DNA of 64,000 bases from CAZPUI01 sp964415525 (GTDB taxonomy: Bacteria > Acidobacteriota > Holophagae > Holophagales > Holophagaceae): contig CAYQAS010000002.1 in assembly GCA_964415525.1 (NCBI GenBank), positions 14,960 to 78,959 on the forward strand. Direction: 5' to 3'. The position numbers and the translations under genes were made by a program. Under the pieces are notes generated by a model. It saw nothing but the letters and a program-made list of their open reading frames with translations. It ran no database searches and was not told the DNA's origin. Below, in pieces: positions 43,870-52,237 of the stretch. Every line of letters starts with the position of its first letter. Within the stretch, counting starts at the first letter, position 1.

Positions 43870-44605
43870 GAGAACGTGGTTCAAGGCAATCTTAGGGCAA
43901 ATCCGGCGGGTCACCTACCGGTGGAATTGCATGCTGCCCGGAAGGGATGGAAAGCCCGAGAAGCAACCCAGGCAGTGCCCTCAGCACAACGCGTTAATTG
44001 ATCGAGATCGTGATGCCTTCCTTCGAGTCGCATCATGAGCCCATGTCACCTCTGCTGGGTGTTCGGCCTTGAGCCCTCTCCGCAGTTCGCAAGGGAGGCC
44101 AACGAGCCTCCCTTGTCGTGTCCCCTGCTGGTCTGTCCCGGCCCGTCGCCCCCTCGCCTGACCGGGGGGCGATGGGACGGGGCTGGCGCGCGCAGCGCCT
44201 CCGCTTCCATCGATGCATGCACCGAACGGCAGCTCGGACCCGAGGAGCAGGAAGGCCAGCGGCCCGGAGCCGTGCCAGGCGACCTGGCGCGGTTCTTGTC
44301 CTCGGGGGCCGTGGACGGCTCCGGGAGGGTGTTCCGAATTCCACTTACGGCGATTCGTTATCCGGCTGGAACCGGATATCCCTCCTTGGTTCAGCCAGAA
44401 ACAAGCAACCCGCTAAGGCCGCAAAACAGGATAAGCATCAACCAAGCTATTCAAAGTGAACCACTTCCAATCGATTACCCTGTATTTTTAACTTGATTAT
44501 CCAACCTAAGCCCCTATGCTGACTCGCGACCAGGAGATCTGACTGGGCGGGCCGCCGAGTGGCCCCCTTGGCCCAGCCATACCTGCCCGCCTACAGGAGG
44601 CCGCG
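43870..44605. other. Gene-poor stretch before the mobility region
   Basis: I see no convincing gene in these 736 bases. Open frames at 43802-44038 and 44035-44496 lack ribosome sites and have composition unlike proteins. The last 130 bases (about 44390-44520) are AT-rich for this window (TATTTTTAACTTGATTATCC) and probably hold the promoter of the AlpA-like gene. The change in base composition here may mark a junction inside the island. Confidence 0.5.
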
Positions 44606-44920
44606 ATGACCATGAACCCCGAAGCCCCTCGCCGCAAGTCCCACGGCCCGCGGCTCGTGAAGGCCGAGCCCCAGCACATCTGGATCACCGTCGCGCAGCT
44701 GATCGAACTCTACGGCTATTCGAAAACATACTGGTATCTACATCGGGAAGAAGGTACCGGGCCCGAATTCGCGGTCATGGGCGGACACGGCATCCTCTAC
44801 CGGCAGGATCTCGTGGAGGCCTGGTTTGCCTCCCGCTTGGTTCGGGGTATCCATGACGCAAAGTACCGCGCCCTTAAACGATGGAAATCGCTAAGTAATT
44901 TGGATCCGCCTTCGGATTAG
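44606..44920 (+). CDS. AlpA/excisionase-like DNA-binding protein
   Basis: The 104-residue protein has a MerR-like helix-turn-helix: ITVAQLIELYGYSKTYWYLH, then GHGILYRQDLVEAWFAS. Such proteins act as excisionases or prophage/island regulators and often control the integrase. AGGAGG lies 5 bases before the ATG. It is followed by a terminator hairpin at 44924. Confidence 0.75.
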   Translation: MTMNPEAPRRKSHGPRLVKAEPQHIWITVAQLIELYGYSKTYWYLHREEGTGPEFAVMGGHGILYRQDLVEAWFASRLVRGIHDAKYRALKRWKSLSNLDPPSD

Positions 44921-44923
44921 GCC

Positions 44924-44951
44924 GCAGTGGCCGTTGATCACCGGCCACTGC
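44924..44951 (+). terminator. Hairpin after the AlpA-like gene
   Basis: A perfect 10-bp stem (GCAGTGGCCG / CGGCCACTGC) with an 8-base loop starts 4 bases after the stop codon. No T tract follows. Confidence 0.55.
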
Positions 44952-44980
44952 CTCTCCTGAGATCCGCCCCTGCGACCACC

Positions 44981-45004
44981 GAACCTCCCCATCCGGGGAG
45001 GTTC
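44981..45004 (-). terminator. Hairpin at the end of the T5orf172-type gene
   Basis: A perfect 10-bp stem (GAACCTCCCC / GGGGAGGTTC) around a 4-base loop overlaps the stop codon of the minus-strand gene. Confidence 0.55.
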
Positions 45005-46220
45005 ACGCGTACCGGCATTCGGACTCGGCTGCCGCCGATCCCTCGAACAGGCGCGTGCGCACCCACGTCCGCAGGGCGGGTGCGATGGGCCTGCCGATGG
45101 CTGCCAGTGCCTCCGCAGCCTCACCAAGCCCCTGCTGAAGCCAGCCCAGTTCGGCGGGCAGGCGATATCCCAGCAGGTGGATTCCGGCTTCTTGTGCGTG
45201 GTGGAGCCCGAGCCAGAAACGGATGCCGGGGAGCAGGCTCAGATTCTTTTCGACCACCGGCATGAGGTCCTGGGGCATGGGCGCGCGGGTCTCCAGGCCG
45301 TGGTAGTAGCACGGGGCTCCCTCCATCCCAATTCGACCGAGGCACGCGAGATGCTCCGGCGAAAATCGCACCTGATCCGGCAGGTGTTCCAGGCTGGATT
45401 CCGACGCCAGGAATGGCCCCGAAATCGCGTAGCGGTCGATGTGGAACTCCACGGGATCCCCTCGCTCGAGGACCATGGCCACTTCGCCCGAGAGATCCGC
45501 GTGTCGGCGCGGGCGAGCAGCGAAGCTCAGAGTTGCGGGTAGTGCCAGATCCGCCTCCGCTCCCGCCTGAAAAAGGGCGGCAGGGAGTGTCTGGGGATAG
45601 ACCACGAGGCGGTCGTGGCCGAACACAAGGCGCAGCTCGCTGATGCCCGAACCCGCCAGGACATCCCGCAGGATGTGGCCCATGGCCATGAGTTCGCGGT
45701 CCAGGCTGCTGCGCCGGATCTGGTCCAGGCGGCCGAAGGGAACTTCCTCATACTGCGCCAGGAAGGCGCGGTAGGGGCACGCCTCGGCCGCCACGAGGCC
45801 ATCCAGCTCGGCCTGGACCTTGGCATTAGCTGCCTCCTGCTTTGCGCGCAGCTCCGACACGTCCAGGCCGACGAACCGAACGCCGCGCGCCCGGATTACA
45901 TCCTCGACCTCCCGACACAGCAGCTCGATGCTGCCGTCCCGCGGCAGGAAGAGCTCCCCACGCCGCTTCAGGCCGCGATCCCGGAGGTCCGCCTGCACCA
46001 GGGTTTCGAAATCCCGAGGCTTCACACCCACGGGAAGCTCCACCTCCCACGCCGCCCGCGTGACGAACCAGAAGTTGCGATCGGCAACCTTGTATTCCCG
46101 CGCACGCTCACCGAGCCGCCCCTCGGTCTTGACGCTGCCCACCTTCACCCAGGGACTGTTCTCCCCTTCCGTGCGGCCGACGTAGATGACCACGGATGCG
46201 GCGTTGCTGCTGTTCTTCAT
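45003..46220 (-). CDS. GIY-YIG/T5orf172-like N-terminal domain protein
   Basis: In this 405-residue protein residues 8-95 resemble the T5orf172/GIY-YIG-like domain of phages: VVIYVGRTEGENSPWVKVGS, then GRLGERAREY and DFETLVQADLRDRGLKRRGE. The C-terminal 300 residues are not recognised. The start at 46220 has GAGGAGAAAG just before it. The gene is divergent from the XRE repressor and shares its operator region, so repression by that protein is likely. Confidence 0.65.
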   Translation of the reverse strand: MKNSSNAASVVIYVGRTEGENSPWVKVGSVKTEGRLGERAREYKVADRNFWFVTRAAWEVELPVGVKPRDFETLVQADLRDRGLKRRGELFLPRDGSIELLCREVEDVIRARGVRFVGLDVSELRAKQEAANAKVQAELDGLVAAEACPYRAFLAQYEEVPFGRLDQIRRSSLDRELMAMGHILRDVLAGSGISELRLVFGHDRLVVYPQTLPAALFQAGAEADLALPATLSFAARPRRHADLSGEVAMVLERGDPVEFHIDRYAISGPFLASESSLEHLPDQVRFSPEHLACLGRIGMEGAPCYYHGLETRAPMPQDLMPVVEKNLSLLPGIRFWLGLHHAQEAGIHLLGYRLPAELGWLQQGLGEAAEALAAIGRPIAPALRTWVRTRLFEGSAAAESECRYA

Positions 46221-46264
46221 GACTTTCTCCTCTTTGATTACGGATGGCATCGACCATCGCGATA

Positions 46265-46340
46265 GTCACCAATGGTAACCTGCACCCAAAGATAGGCAAC
46301 TCTTGGTAACCGTGCAAGTTTTTTTGTTACCATTGGCAAC
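46265..46340 (+). promoter_or_regulatory. Three operator-like sites between divergent genes
   Basis: The sites are GTCACCAATGGTAAC (46265-46279), GCAACTCTTGGTAAC (46296-46310) and, inverted, GTTACCATTGGCAAC (46326-46340). All share the half-site TGGTAAC. Sites 1 and 3 are near palindromes. Site 3 ends at the base before the repressor ATG. This fits autoregulation plus control of the 45003 gene. Confidence 0.7.
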
Positions 46341-47114
46341 ATGATGGCAATCGAAACACCAGCCGCCCGATTTAAGGCCTTCCGGACCCAACTTGGATTG
46401 ACCGGGCATGCCCTTGCCTTCCGGCTTGGGGTTACCAAAACAGCGGTTTCCTATTGGGAATCGGGGCGCGTCGCCCTCTCTCCCACCGCCTGTCTTCTTG
46501 CCGAGGCTCTGTTTCGCATCTCCGCCTCCTGGCTCCAAACAGGCCAGGAGCCGATGTGGCTCCACCATCCCGCCACCGGCCTTCCCGACACTCCAGACAT
46601 CCTGCTCATCCGTCAGGTCAACGAAACAGCATTCCTTTCTGACGGGACTCTTCTACCACCTCGAGAATTGGCGCCATGCTTGGGCTTACCTCGCGACTAT
46701 TTCAGCGACCTCCTCCATCATTGGGGCATTGGATCCGAGTACTCGTTTTTCCGCGGATATCGTCGCGATGAGTTCACTTCGATCTTTCAAACGTCTGACT
46801 ATGGCTCTGCGTTTGTCTGGTTCCGTCCAACCCGAAGCGAAGGACTTGAGCCCGTACTCAGAGCCGAGGACTGGGTGCTTCTTTACACGGGTTCCAGTTG
46901 CCGCAGGGATATTCGGGACCACTGCATTTATTTGGTTCGCCTGCAAAACGAAGACCGCCCTGTTCTTCGGCGTCTTGCGACCGATCCTATGTCGGGGGAC
47001 ATTCTCCTCGGCATAGATCTGCCTGGCCGGGTTCCTCTTCGAATGAACATTCCCCCGGAAACACGCCTGTCCGTAATCCTCGGACTTGTCTGTTGGGTAG
47101 GAGGAACCCGATGA
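46341..47114 (+). CDS. XRE-family repressor with S24-like C-terminal domain
   Basis: The 257-residue protein has an N-terminal helix-turn-helix (about 8-65): HALAFRLGVTKTAVSYWESG. Its C-terminal half resembles phage repressor S24 domains (LEPVLRAEDWVLLYTG, CIYLVRLQNEDRPVLRRLA). The catalytic Ser of the usual S-M-E-P motif is Gly here (GLEP), so self-cleavage is unlikely. No Shine-Dalgarno sequence is seen, and an operator abuts the ATG. Confidence 0.75.
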   Translation: MMAIETPAARFKAFRTQLGLTGHALAFRLGVTKTAVSYWESGRVALSPTACLLAEALFRISASWLQTGQEPMWLHHPATGLPDTPDILLIRQVNETAFLSDGTLLPPRELAPCLGLPRDYFSDLLHHWGIGSEYSFFRGYRRDEFTSIFQTSDYGSAFVWFRPTRSEGLEPVLRAEDWVLLYTGSSCRRDIRDHCIYLVRLQNEDRPVLRRLATDPMSGDILLGIDLPGRVPLRMNIPPETRLSVILGLVCWVGGTR

Positions 47115-47425
47115 CCGGAGCCCAGGAAACCCAGGAACCGGATTTCTTGAAGAAGGATCCAACCGTGGCACAAGACGATGCTCCCCTTCACCTCATTTCT
47201 CTCTCAGCAGGCGTCCCGGTTACGCCTCGCTGCGACGACGTGCCCGCCATCATCCGGATGGCGCGGGGAGGCAGGCCTCGCGAGGCAGACTTGGGATCCC
47301 CGCGAATGGATTTGGATTCGGAGGAAGAACGTAGCAGGAGTTCGATGCGGGCCTGGATCCGGGCGAAGCACCAGCGCAGGGCTCGATGGGCGCGCTGGGG
47401 CTGGATCGGTCGCCTATTCCAGTAG
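47111..47425 (+). CDS. Hypothetical protein coupled to the XRE repressor
   Basis: The 104-residue frame starts by ATGA overlap with the repressor stop. It is acidic at the start and strongly basic at the end (RAWIRAKHQRRARWARWGW). No family is recognised. It converges on the relaxase gene with 5 bases between. Confidence 0.5.
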   Translation: MTGAQETQEPDFLKKDPTVAQDDAPLHLISLSAGVPVTPRCDDVPAIIRMARGGRPREADLGSPRMDLDSEEERSRSSMRAWIRAKHQRRARWARWGWIGRLFQ

Positions 47426-47430
47426 GCAGG

Positions 47431-49998
47431 TCAGTGAGGCCGCGGAGGACGTTTCCGATATGGCTCCGGCACCGGCGATGAGGGGCGCTTCTCCGGCCCC
47501 GGTCTGAGCTTCGTGCCATCACCGACCTCCCCTCCCAGCGCCACATGCTCAACATGGCGACGCAAGGCAGCACGGTCGAAGCGTGGCGCATCCGCCAGCG
47601 CCACCAGCGTGTCTCGAAGTTGCCGGTACGCCTCCTTATCTAGTCCCAGATCCTCTGCCTCCTCCCAGAGCGCCTCGCGAAGTTCGACGCGCAGCGCGAA
47701 CTGCTTTGGACAGATCAGCCCACCGGCCTCCACGGCCACGATGCGCTGGGCGGCGGGACGAATCTCCGTCTGGGCAGTATCAGCCCCGAGCCCCGTATCC
47801 TCCCAATCGGCCCGGCAACCGACGAGGCCCGGGGCTTGGCGCCTCGGGCCCTGCCAGCCCAGGTGGCCATAGGGGGTTCGCTTGCCCGGCGGTAGGGGAG
47901 GCGGCTTGGGGAGCGCCTCAGCCGCGATCCAAAGGGCCTTGGCAGCCCGGTATTCCGCTTCACTGGTGGACTGCTCTGCTGCCACCTCCCATAGCCGCAG
48001 GCGTGAATCCACGCGTGCCTGGAAGTCGGACGGCCGCAGCAGGCTCCTGGCCTCGGCGGCAACCACGCGCCTAGCCGCGGCGTCGGCGCGCATCCCCTGA
48101 TCTGGGACTGCCATCTCAAGGGCATCCAGGTCGACCTTGAAGCCCACGAGATCTCCCGCAGGCCTGGCTCCGAATAGCCTGGGGAGGCGCGCCGCGGTGG
48201 CAGGCCTGGACTCCAGGTCGATGTCCCCGTCGTAGTCCCTAGAGATATGAGTCGACCCAGAGGTCCCCAGGCTTCGCAGCACAGCGCGGGCTGCCTCCAG
48301 GTGGGCTCCGACGGACTGCGCCCTGGCCTGTCGGTAGGCTTGGGCTCCCATTCCCGCCTGCTCAGCCTGGTTCCAGAGTGCGATGCGCTGGTCGACCTTC
48401 CGCCCAAAATCCCCGGCATACATCAGCTCGCCGGCTTCCGCGGCGACCACCGAGGCAGCCACACGGCCCACCGGACCGGCCAGCGCCGCGGCGGGCAGCC
48501 GAGCATCTGCGAGATCGACGCGCGCACCTGTCAGCTCACGAGCATCCCCACGTAGGCCGAGCCCTCCGCGAGAGCCGCGCCCACTACCTGGCGGGCCAAA
48601 CGAGTGGGCATCCGGAAGGCCCCGACGGCGGAGACCTCCACCACACGCGACGGGTAGTCCTCCCAGGGGTGCCTCAGCAGGAGGCGATCCCGCGGGCCAG
48701 GGATCTGGCCCTTCGGCATGGAAACCGAGATTCCGATCACGCCCATGTCCGGATCGGAGCTCGGGACTGCAACGAAGAAGGTGTTCTCCAGGTCCATTGA
48801 GCGGCAACTCCAGGTCGACATCTCCTGAGCAATCCACTGCCCGATCTGAGGCTCCAGTGCCCAGAATCCCGGCGGGAGATCGTTCTTCCGGAGCTGGTCC
48901 CTCTCGAGATCCAACCGCTCCGGATTCAGAAGCTGGTAGCCGATCGGCTTCGAGGGCCGCGAAAGCTTCACTTTCAGAGGGCGTTCCGCTCCAGGATCCG
49001 GCGGTGGCGGCCCTTGCGCCCGCGTCCACTTCGAGCGCCACCAGTCGCGGCTGAACGGGCTGCCAAGGGTAGGAAATTCCTCCGGCAAGGAACTCGTAGT
49101 CGTCGCGTCCTGGGTCGGGGAGTTGGAGGGGGTCGAGGTCGGGGTGGCCGGCTCCGGTCTCTTCGGCATTGGGGGACTCCTTTTCGGTCAGTTGAGTGAT
49201 GGACACGAAGTCGCTCTCTGGGCTGTAAATGACGCGGCCGGACTTGACGAGATTGGGCCAGCTCAGCGATCGGTGCAGGTCGCTGAGCTTCACCGCCCGA
49301 TGTCCCGCCATCGCTGCGGTGAAGCCGCTGATTTTCGTGCCTCCGATGGAGGGCTTCAGGGTCACGCCCACGGCCTTGGCCGCCTGCATCCAATCCGGCG
49401 CGGAAAGACCGTGAGGGATGGCCTCGAGACGCTGTCGGAGCTCGCCCAATACGGTGCTGGGAGCTTCAGGTTTCGGAGGAGGAATCGGAGGCACCGATGG
49501 CGGCTCGATCCGAGCGTCCTCGATGGACTTCTTTACGGCCGCCCGGAGCCGTACCCGGGGGACCTGGATGATTCCGAATTCCACCTCGACCTGGCCGGCC
49601 ACAACCTGCGCCCGCTCCCAGTCGTGGGTGGCGTTCCACCACTGCCGGTCGAAGCCGATCCGGTTGATGGCCAGGTGCACGTGGACATGAGGCTTGTCCC
49701 GGTGCACGACGGCGCACCACTGGTGTCCCTCCAGGCCCATTTTTTTGATGTAGCTCTCGGCGATGTCGGCGATCGCCGCGTCGCCTGGATCCTCGCCGTC
49801 CCCAAAGCTCAGGGTGTGGTGCATGACGGGGGTCTTCGCGCGCGGCCGAAGGCGTCGACAAATCCCGAACTCGCGGGCGAGCTCACGAGGGTTCTGGCCG
49901 ACCATATTCCCGCCCACGATCCGCGCGTGTTTGCGGTGATTCAGCAGGTAGTTGGCCAGCCCGCGAAATCCGCACCCTTTCACGACGTTCGGGATCAC
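47431..49998 (-). CDS. Relaxase/mobilization protein (MobA/VirD2-like)
   Basis: In this 855-residue protein the N-terminal relaxase domain has MIPNVVKGCGFRGLANYLL and the metal motif H-R-D-K-P-H-V-H-V-H-L (VVHRDKPHVHVHLAINRIG). It would nick oriT and lead the strand during transfer. The middle (about 275-500) is low-complexity and overlaps a second frame. The C-terminal third holds three repeats of about 50 residues, with VVAAEA...DF..+VD.R..LW as core. The start GTG at 49998 overlaps the mobC stop (GTGA). The frame opens at 50016. Confidence 0.85.
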   Translation of the reverse strand: MIPNVVKGCGFRGLANYLLNHRKHARIVGGNMVGQNPRELAREFGICRRLRPRAKTPVMHHTLSFGDGEDPGDAAIADIAESYIKKMGLEGHQWCAVVHRDKPHVHVHLAINRIGFDRQWWNATHDWERAQVVAGQVEVEFGIIQVPRVRLRAAVKKSIEDARIEPPSVPPIPPPKPEAPSTVLGELRQRLEAIPHGLSAPDWMQAAKAVGVTLKPSIGGTKISGFTAAMAGHRAVKLSDLHRSLSWPNLVKSGRVIYSPESDFVSITQLTEKESPNAEETGAGHPDLDPLQLPDPGRDDYEFLAGGISYPWQPVQPRLVALEVDAGARAATAGSWSGTPSESEAFAALEADRLPASESGAVGSREGPAPEERSPAGILGTGASDRAVDCSGDVDLELPLNGPGEHLLRCSPELRSGHGRDRNLGFHAEGPDPWPAGSPPAEAPLGGLPVACGGGLRRRGLPDAHSFGPPGSGRGSRGGLGLRGDARELTGARVDLADARLPAAALAGPVGRVAASVVAAEAGELMYAGDFGRKVDQRIALWNQAEQAGMGAQAYRQARAQSVGAHLEAARAVLRSLGTSGSTHISRDYDGDIDLESRPATAARLPRLFGARPAGDLVGFKVDLDALEMAVPDQGMRADAAARRVVAAEARSLLRPSDFQARVDSRLRLWEVAAEQSTSEAEYRAAKALWIAAEALPKPPPLPPGKRTPYGHLGWQGPRRQAPGLVGCRADWEDTGLGADTAQTEIRPAAQRIVAVEAGGLICPKQFALRVELREALWEEAEDLGLDKEAYRQLRDTLVALADAPRFDRAALRRHVEHVALGGEVGDGTKLRPGPEKRPSSPVPEPYRKRPPRPH
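48531..49169 (-). CDS. Overprinted ORF inside the relaxase gene
   Basis: This 212-residue frame lies in a different phase within the relaxase gene. The ATG at 49169 has AAGGAG 7 bases upstream. Third codon positions are strongly G/C. The protein looks normal (NPERLDLERDQLRKNDLPPG, then DPDMGVIGISVSMPKG), whereas the relaxase frame here is rich in Gly, Arg, Pro and Ser. A nested mobB inside mobA is known from RSF1010. No sequence match to MobB is claimed. Confidence 0.65.
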   Translation of the reverse strand: MPKRPEPATPTSTPSNSPTQDATTTSSLPEEFPTLGSPFSRDWWRSKWTRAQGPPPPDPGAERPLKVKLSRPSKPIGYQLLNPERLDLERDQLRKNDLPPGFWALEPQIGQWIAQEMSTWSCRSMDLENTFFVAVPSSDPDMGVIGISVSMPKGQIPGPRDRLLLRHPWEDYPSRVVEVSAVGAFRMPTRLARQVVGAALAEGSAYVGMLVS

Positions 49999-50468
49999 TT
50001 GTCGCCGTCCTCCCACTCGGCTTCCAGGGCTTCGGAATCCTCGGGTTCCTGTGCCCGCAGCACGAGCACATGGCGGAGCTCCTGGAGCAGCGGTTTGGTT
50101 TCCGAAATCAGGCGTGTCACATCCTGGGAATTCACCTCGAATCCGAGATGCAACTGGTGCGCCAACTGGTTCACATTCGACCCCAGGTTTCGGAGCTCCA
50201 ACTCGAGTCGCGAAAGGACCCGGTACGTCGCCTCATCGACGGCCAGCTGACGCACGGGGAGCCGGTACCCGAACACACGCGCGCGAACATAGTCGGCCAT
50301 CTTCATGCCGTGGGCGTCCGCATGCGCTGAGAGCTCGTCCCGCTCGGCCCGAGAAAGGCGCACGACATATGTGATCGGGCGCTCGGATTTCGGCTCCGAC
50401 ACAGCGGCCCGCCGGCCACTTTTGCGCGGGTTCTTTGTGGACCCTGCTGATGCGTCAGGCGTCGACAT
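49995..50468 (-). CDS. mobC: MobC-like relaxosome accessory protein
   Basis: The 157-residue protein has a ribbon-helix-helix-like start (ITYVVRLSRAERDELSAHAD) and the MobC signature LELELRNLGSNVNQLAHQLH. It helps open the DNA at oriT. The start at 50468 follows a basic N-terminus pattern. The frame is open further upstream through the GC-rich region. It is co-translated with the relaxase. Confidence 0.82.
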   Translation of the reverse strand: MSTPDASAGSTKNPRKSGRRAAVSEPKSERPITYVVRLSRAERDELSAHADAHGMKMADYVRARVFGYRLPVRQLAVDEATYRVLSRLELELRNLGSNVNQLAHQLHLGFEVNSQDVTRLISETKPLLQELRHVLVLRAQEPEDSEALEAEWEDGDK

Positions 50469-50565
50469 GGAGCAGGGCCTGGTGAAGCGGAAAACGCATG
50501 CCTGAAAGGGGCTGATCGACACCCTCGTAAGGAACCTGGACCGTGGAGGACCAGCCATGAGAGTG

Positions 50566-50700
50566 GCGGGATGGGGGGCCCCACCTGTGGGGGGGCGCGA
50601 CGCGCCCAGGGGGGCCCTGCCCGAAGGGGCGGGGGGACCACCCAAAGGGATTTGCGAGCGCAGCGAGCGAATACATTTGGGTTAGGTCCCTATCTACCGA
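50566..50700. other. Candidate origin of transfer (oriT)
   Basis: Upstream of mobC lie dense inverted repeats: GGGCGCG-A-CGCGCCC (50593-50607), GCCC-GAAG-GGGC (50619-50630) and a CCCCAC/GTGGGG pair near 50580. Then comes GCGAGCGCAGCGAGCGAA (50654-50671) and an AT-richer tract. Position and structure fit an oriT. The nick site cannot be located. Confidence 0.45.
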
Positions 50701-50785
50701 TCTGAGCGAATGAATTCTGGCCGCAGGGTATCATGCGTCAGCCTGAAACAGCCCCTGTCATCCCCAGTCACCCCAGGACCCAGCC

Positions 50786-51754
50786 ATGAGCAAACCATGT
50801 CTGCATGAGGACCAGACCGACCTCGCCCTCCATCAGGCTTGGTGCCTCCAGAGGGGGGTCTGCACCTCCTGCGAGGATCGACGGCCTTGGCACCGCGGAA
50901 TCGTGGTCAAGCGGGGCAACAGCAGGGCATGGATGTGCCTGGTGTGCGCGCTCCTCAAGGGAGCCGAACACACGGAACCGATGCGTATCACCGCTAACTG
51001 GCAGGAAAATCGGGATCATGTACCCGTGCCGGATGGGTACACCCTCGTCTGGATCCACAGCGACTGGATTCCTCTGAAAAGCCTTTCCCAGCGCACAGAT
51101 CCGATCCAGTTAGGGCGGCGAATCGGTACCCCCGCCGCTCGCCGCATCTGGGCCGCCACACACGAGGATTCATGGCTCGTTAAGCGACGGCCATGGAGTC
51201 CCGAGAGAGGTGGCACCGTTCCCGCACTCCTTCCGGAAATCCCGGTACATCGACTCAGCCACTACATCGGCACCACGGAGGAGCGCCAAACGACGGCCTA
51301 CATCCATGGCCGAATCGGCCTGATCGAGGACGACTTTCCATCCAGGGAGATCGAGCGTGATGGGGTGGTCTGCGAGCTTCCTTATTTGGATCCACAAACC
51401 CTCGCGCAAGTGGCCGGATGGCAAGGCGTAAAGCGACGAAGCGAAGTGCCCCGCGTCGGGCTCACGGGCGCAGAGCACTGGCATAGCCTGGATGCGACGA
51501 AACAGCCACCGCTCGGCGTGCACGCCCGCACCATCGAACTGGGTGACAATCTACTCCTCTACTTTGCAAGCCTTCGGGACTGCGAGTACATGTACGCCAC
51601 GACACCTGAAGATCGGCTGCGTCTGCCCTATGAAAAAATGCATCAAAAGGTCGGCTACGGCCTTGCGGATGTGATTGATCCGGAGAGCGGGAGCGAGCAA
51701 CCGTTATGGGACCGCGTTTTTGGCATCGAGCATGAAGAGGAAGCAGCGCAGTAA
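50786..51754 (+). CDS. Unknown protein with N-terminal zinc ribbon
   Basis: The 322-residue protein has four Cys in two C-x-x-C pairs near its start (VCTSCEDR and MCLVCALL), which suggest a zinc ribbon. The remainder is alpha/beta and not recognised (PVHRLSHYIGTTEERQ, then LGDNLLLYFASLRDCEYMY). AGGA lies about 8 bases before the ATG. It is convergent with the ASCH/PIN operon and is part of the island cargo. Confidence 0.65.
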   Translation: MSKPCLHEDQTDLALHQAWCLQRGVCTSCEDRRPWHRGIVVKRGNSRAWMCLVCALLKGAEHTEPMRITANWQENRDHVPVPDGYTLVWIHSDWIPLKSLSQRTDPIQLGRRIGTPAARRIWAATHEDSWLVKRRPWSPERGGTVPALLPEIPVHRLSHYIGTTEERQTTAYIHGRIGLIEDDFPSREIERDGVVCELPYLDPQTLAQVAGWQGVKRRSEVPRVGLTGAEHWHSLDATKQPPLGVHARTIELGDNLLLYFASLRDCEYMYATTPEDRLRLPYEKMHQKVGYGLADVIDPESGSEQPLWDRVFGIEHEEEAAQ

Positions 51755-51799
51755 CCGGTGGATTCGCTCAAAGCTGGACTTCCCATCTCGGTGCGTGAA

Positions 51800-52237
51800 T
51801 CACGGAACTGACGAAGCAGCGCGGGTCGCCCTTCGCAGCAGGAGCCGCTGCTCATCTGCCCTCAGGTAACGGTATGACTGAGGCGCTCGAAAACCATCCA
51901 GGCGGCTGTACGGATCAATCGGCGTCTTCAGAACCTGGACATCCTCAAGCCGGATGCCATAGCCCGTGTCGAGCCCCTGGAAGTAATTCAATAGCTCCAT
52001 TCGGCTCAGGCCTCCCCCCATGCGCTTGGACAGTTGCCAAAGCCTTCCGGGGCTGAGTTCCTCCACGCCCGCAATGGAGGCCACCGCAACGATCCGCTTA
52101 ACCGGGGCCGAGGAGTAGATGACGAGCGTCTGAACGTTGTTCGCGGCCCAACGGCGTCGGAATTCGATGGTCTTTTCGCCACTGAGGATGCGATCCGCGA
52201 ACCGCGGCTGAATGGAAATGAGGACAGCGTCATGCAC
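51800..52237 (-). CDS. Stand-alone ASCH/PUA-like domain protein
   Basis: The 145-residue protein opens with LISIQPRFADRILSGEKTIE and FRRRW, the pattern of ASCH/PUA-like domains that bind RNA or modified nucleotides. SAPVKRIVAVASI continues the barrel. It starts with GTG at 52237, overlapping the end of the PIN fusion gene by 8 bases, so the two are expressed together. Confidence 0.75.
   Translation of the reverse strand: MHDAVLISIQPRFADRILSGEKTIEFRRRWAANNVQTLVIYSSAPVKRIVAVASIAGVEELSPGRLWQLSKRMGGGLSRMELLNYFQGLDTGYGIRLEDVQVLKTPIDPYSRLDGFRAPQSYRYLRADEQRLLLRRATRAASSVP

Noticed and set aside
43802..44496. Two plus-strand frames before the AlpA-like gene
   Set aside because: No ribosome site, unusual composition, no motif, and the first lies over leader C on the other strand.
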